NCBI GenBank assembly: GCA_964487255.1
Contig: CAZAQV010000017.1
Coordinates: 1 to 64,000 of the forward strand
DNA length: 64,000 nt
From: CAZAQV01 sp964487255
Lineage (GTDB): Bacteria > Myxococcota_A > Polyangia > Polyangiales > CAZAQV01
Direction: 5' to 3'
In this document: positions 61,504-64,000 of the stretch, piece after piece
How positions within the stretch are numbered: position 1 is the stretch's first letter
Layout of the letters: each line of letters begins with the position of its first letter
Notes under the pieces: generated by a model
Seen by the model: the letters and a program-made list of their open reading frames with translations, nothing else
Database searches by the model: none
What the model was told of the DNA's origin: nothing
Program-made: the position numbers and the translations under genes

Positions 61504-62292
61504 TTAGAGAGATTCGTGCATGAGCGAAAGAATCTTGTCTTTGATGCGATTGACGATCACCAAGATCTCGGCGTCGTCTTCGTTGCCGCTGCCGTCGAGT
61601 GTGATGCGCTCACCGTAGCGCACGGTCATTTTCGTACCGGGGACTGGCAATGGTAGTCCGTACGGGGTGATAGGGATGTAAGGTAGACCGAAAATTTTTC
61701 CGAGACGCTTGAGATTCGTGACTGTCGGAACCGCATCGCCCGCACCGACAAAACCGAAAGGCACAATCGGGGTTGAGGTTCTCATCGCCAGTCGGACGAA
61801 CCCGGTGCCAAACTTCACGAGCGTGTTTCTCTCGCTGTAGAGTTTTTCGGTTCCTCTCGCACCCTCTGGGAAGACCAGGAGCACACGACCTTGCCGTAGC
61901 AGGCGTTCGCCGTGCCGAGGGTGTCCCGTCAACTGCCCCGTTTTCGCAAGCCAAGGGGATGCGAAGGGAAGTCGATTGATGAACTTTTCTGCCATCGCGT
62001 GAGCCAGTCTCGGCGGGTCGAGATCGAAAAAGCAACTCGCCAGAACCATGCCGGCATCGACCGCATACCCGCCCGAGTGGTTGCCGACCAACATGACCGC
62101 CCCCGAACTTGGGATATTTTCCTTACCCACGGTCTCGACACGAAAATACCGGCGCTGAAACCAGCCAAGCATCGAGTAGAAGTACTGAAGGTGCGTGCGG
62201 TCAACACCGAAGGGGTCCACACCGTCTCGGTTGAACGGAATGTCGAGAGCTTGCAGACGAGCGGCCACCTCACGACGAATTTCGCTATCCAT
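61504..62292 (-). CDS. Lysophospholipid acyltransferase (PlsC-like)
   Basis: 262 residues from the ATG at 62292. Acyltransferase motifs: VGNHSGGYAVDAGM (an HxxxxxxD variant of HX4D) near residue 70, FPEGARGT near 145, and TPIVPFGFVGAGDAVP. The N-terminus predicts a membrane-associated helix. It adds an acyl chain to a lysolipid or similar. It overlaps nadD by 8 bp. Confidence 0.87.
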   Translation of the reverse strand: MDSEIRREVAARLQALDIPFNRDGVDPFGVDRTHLQYFYSMLGWFQRRYFRVETVGKENIPSSGAVMLVGNHSGGYAVDAGMVLASCFFDLDPPRLAHAMAEKFINRLPFASPWLAKTGQLTGHPRHGERLLRQGRVLLVFPEGARGTEKLYSERNTLVKFGTGFVRLAMRTSTPIVPFGFVGAGDAVPTVTNLKRLGKIFGLPYIPITPYGLPLPVPGTKMTVRYGERITLDGSGNEDDAEILVIVNRIKDKILSLMHESL

Positions 62293-62854
62293 GTTCGCGT
62301 TCTCCTCTCCGATAGAGCTGGTGTTGGTCGATCCAGTCCAGCACACGTGTAGCAACGCGGCCTACGGGTCTACTTCCTTCTGCCAGCTCGTCTCGCAACG
62401 AGCGCGATGTAATATCCGGAAGCGTAAACGGTGCGTCCGAAACGAAACCGGGTCGGCCGATCACGAGCGGAGGAGCGAGGCGCTGGACTTCGTCGAAGCG
62501 AAACCAACTGTCGCGTTCAGCCAAGATGTCTGCTCCGATCAGCAGGCGCCAACTCGTGTTGGGATGACGCTGCTGAAGTGCTTGCAAGGTATCGAGCGTT
62601 CGGCTGGTCCCCCCGAGTGTCCGCTCGATGTCAGAAACCTCAGTCCGCGGTAAGTCGACCATCGCGAGCTTGGCCATCTGAAGCCGGTCGTCGAAGCTCG
62701 CGCACAACTCCTTACCGAGCGCGTGCTGAAAGGTCGGTACGATCAAGATGCGGGCTTTAGGTAGCGTCGACAGTGCGTAGAGCACAGCCATGGCGTGTGC
62801 CATGTGGGGCGGGTCGAAGCTGCCTCCATAGACGACCACCGTTGGCGGCGTCAC
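62285..62854 (-). CDS. nadD: Nicotinate-nucleotide adenylyltransferase
   Basis: 189 residues from the GTG at 62854, which overlaps the previous gene as GTGA (the longer ORF start would overlap it by 52 bp). Nucleotidylyl-transferase motifs: GGSFDPPHMAH (residues 10-20, T/HxGH type) and the C-terminal ISSTxxR variant ITSRSLRDEL. It makes nicotinate adenine dinucleotide in NAD synthesis. The usual neighbour rsfS is not present. Confidence 0.92.
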   Translation of the reverse strand: MTPPTVVVYGGSFDPPHMAHAMAVLYALSTLPKARILIVPTFQHALGKELCASFDDRLQMAKLAMVDLPRTEVSDIERTLGGTSRTLDTLQALQQRHPNTSWRLLIGADILAERDSWFRFDEVQRLAPPLVIGRPGFVSDAPFTLPDITSRSLRDELAEGSRPVGRVATRVLDWIDQHQLYRRGEREHG

Positions 62855-63462
62855 GTACTCACCGTCATCTTTGTTTTCGGCGCGAGGATGGGTTCCGTCC
62901 ATGTGACTTCCCCCTCCAATGTCGTGATCGACAAGTCAACCTGCGGGCCTTTGGTGTGGACCATGCCGAGGGCATCTTGTGAAAGGGGGGGTGGTGCAAA
63001 AAACGCTCGTTTGCCAAAGCGTTTGAAGATGGACTGTTTCTTGTTCACGTACACGATCAATGTTGCGTTTGCGATGTCGTCTTCAGCGAGATGCTTATGG
63101 TCGCGTGTCATGATCATGAGACGGTTGCGAATCATCTCTACGTGCTTTTTGGGGGCATCCGGGACGACACGCAATGCCTGCAAGCGACGAGCATGTCGTA
63201 CGCGATCGAGGAGCTCCCCGATCTGACCGGCCGAATGCTGCGCGTCTTCCATGAGTGCAAGGGAAACCGCGGTCTGAACCAGCGAGTCGGGTGGCCGTAC
63301 GTCGCGAAGGATGTGTTCTAGGCAAACTTCGGCTTCCTCTTGCTCCCCAAAGTAGAAGATGCGTCCGCAACGCACATCGAAAAAAAGTGAACGGAGCACC
63401 GATTCGAGTTTGGAGACATCGCCCAAACAGGGACCGATCAGGACGGTGCTCAAGGTCGACAC
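62851..63462 (-). CDS. Hypothetical protein upstream of nadD
   Basis: 203 residues if the GTG at 63462 is used; the start is uncertain. No signal or membrane segment; a helical middle with FYFGEQEEAEVCLEHILRDVRPPDSLVQTAVSLAL and a basic C-terminal half (IFKRFGKRAFF). No family recognised. It overlaps nadD by 4 bp. Confidence 0.5.
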   Translation of the reverse strand: MSTLSTVLIGPCLGDVSKLESVLRSLFFDVRCGRIFYFGEQEEAEVCLEHILRDVRPPDSLVQTAVSLALMEDAQHSAGQIGELLDRVRHARRLQALRVVPDAPKKHVEMIRNRLMIMTRDHKHLAEDDIANATLIVYVNKKQSIFKRFGKRAFFAPPPLSQDALGMVHTKGPQVDLSITTLEGEVTWTEPILAPKTKMTVST

Positions 63463-63520
63463 AAGTACCGTTATACCGAAGTTAGTTTGCCTTGCGAAGG
63501 CGGATTTAACACTCTGTGTG

Positions 63521-64000
63521 TCAAAGCAAGGTTTGTCGTTGAGCGTGGAAGTCGCGTGAAAGAATAAAGCGCAACAAGGAACGGACGAGGGGCTGCTCGA
63601 CCCAAAGCTCGGTTCGTCGATCGGGGCCTCGCAGACCGTCAAAAGCCGCAACGTCGACAGCCGCACCGATACAACCGGTCGTTAGGAGCGCCACGCGGTG
63701 CGTCGTTTCGACCAACTTTCGCCGAAGCCGACCAAGTTGAGCCTCGTCGATCGACCCCAACGTTTGCACGGTTGCTCTGAGGTCCTCAATTTGCTGCCTG
63801 CTTACGAGTGCCTCAAGGGCACGCCGCTCTTTCTTCTGAGAGCCGCCTCGCTCGGGCTGCACGAGGGCTTGTGCCCAAGTTCGAAGCTCAGCGCACAGGT
63901 GCGCGGTATCGGTATGCGACAAGGGGTGAAGTCGAAGCCTAAGAATCACGGCGCCCCAGGTTAGCGCGTGCTCCCAGCTATCGGCGTCGTAGTATGCCAG
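63521..64000 (-). CDS. Hypothetical protein, truncated by the window end
   Basis: The minus-strand frame is open from the window edge (AYYDADSWEHALTWGAVILRL...) to the stop at 63521, about 159 codons visible. It is helical and charged (LRRKLVETTHRVALLTTGCIGAAV). The start lies beyond 64000. Family unknown; it precedes the nadD group on the same strand. Confidence 0.45.
   Translation of the reverse strand: MAYYDADSWEHALTWGAVILRLRLHPLSHTDTAHLCAELRTWAQALVQPERGGSQKKERRALEALVSRQQIEDLRATVQTLGSIDEAQLGRLRRKLVETTHRVALLTTGCIGAAVDVAAFDGLRGPDRRTELWVEQPLVRSLLRFILSRDFHAQRQTLL

Overview
The window is a bacterial chromosomal scaffold segment of fairly high GC content. The gene mix points to the Myxococcota (former Deltaproteobacteria): many secreted Cys- or Asp-rich lipoproteins, a short PilZ protein of the type common in myxobacteria, a zinc-ribbon/FHA protein next to a PP2C phosphatase, a TPR protein with an AgmX/PglI-like C-terminus, a fused double UvrA, and paired M16 peptidases. 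I cannot place it below phylum. It is a draft assembly: 100 Ns lie at 33926-34025 inside a tandem repeat, and three genes (3350-4185, 33286-34339, 53568-53967) each appear broken by one frameshift.

Layout. 1-6970: a lipoprotein, a sugar-nucleotide epimerase translationally coupled to an HpnI/ceramide-glucosyltransferase-like enzyme, a convergent frameshifted HpnK-like deacetylase (together a likely glycolipid locus), a lectin-fold lipoprotein and a two-CxxCH lipoprotein. 6970-14320: an accessory hotspot beside tRNA-Thr(CGT). A 53-bp identical copy of the tRNA 3' part, hairpin repeats and 74-94 bp duplications separate small cargo blocks: unknown lipoproteins, a small protein plus nucleotidyltransferase pair, and a RelE/XRE toxin-antitoxin pair. 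14458-22638: DCC thiol oxidoreductase, an acidic protein, a barrel-like protein, then FHA, PP2C, TPR, PilZ and J-like genes (signalling and surface). 22651-27740: peptide transporter, AlkD-like glycosylase, acyltransferase, RHH/PIN toxin-antitoxin. 27773-33169: double uvrA. 33286-38536: Cys-rich repeat lipoprotein, pssA, msrA, SGNH hydrolase, hypotheticals. 38672-43279: receiver protein, DnaJ-type chaperone, uppS-cdsA, glutamate dehydrogenase.

43580-48004 is a tight operon joined by GTGA overlaps: Omp85-like barrel, a DUF4390-like protein, an NtrY-like histidine kinase and a membrane-anchored thioredoxin. 48285-53967: degenerate Fic protein, DUF2079 membrane protein, hypothetical, aguB-aguA (agmatine to putrescine). 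54021-55145 is a lipoprotein with a FAM20-like secretory-pathway kinase domain. 55545-59202: an active/inactive M16 peptidase pair followed by a C45-type Ntn hydrolase. 59180-64000: DUF4234 membrane pair, epimerase, lysophospholipid acyltransferase and nadD.

The most unusual features are the tRNA-Thr cassette mosaic with its covarying bulged-hairpin repeats, two inverted-repeat elements whose CTAG ends coincide with stop codons, and the FAM20-like kinase lipoprotein. No transposase, integrase, rRNA or CRISPR array was seen.
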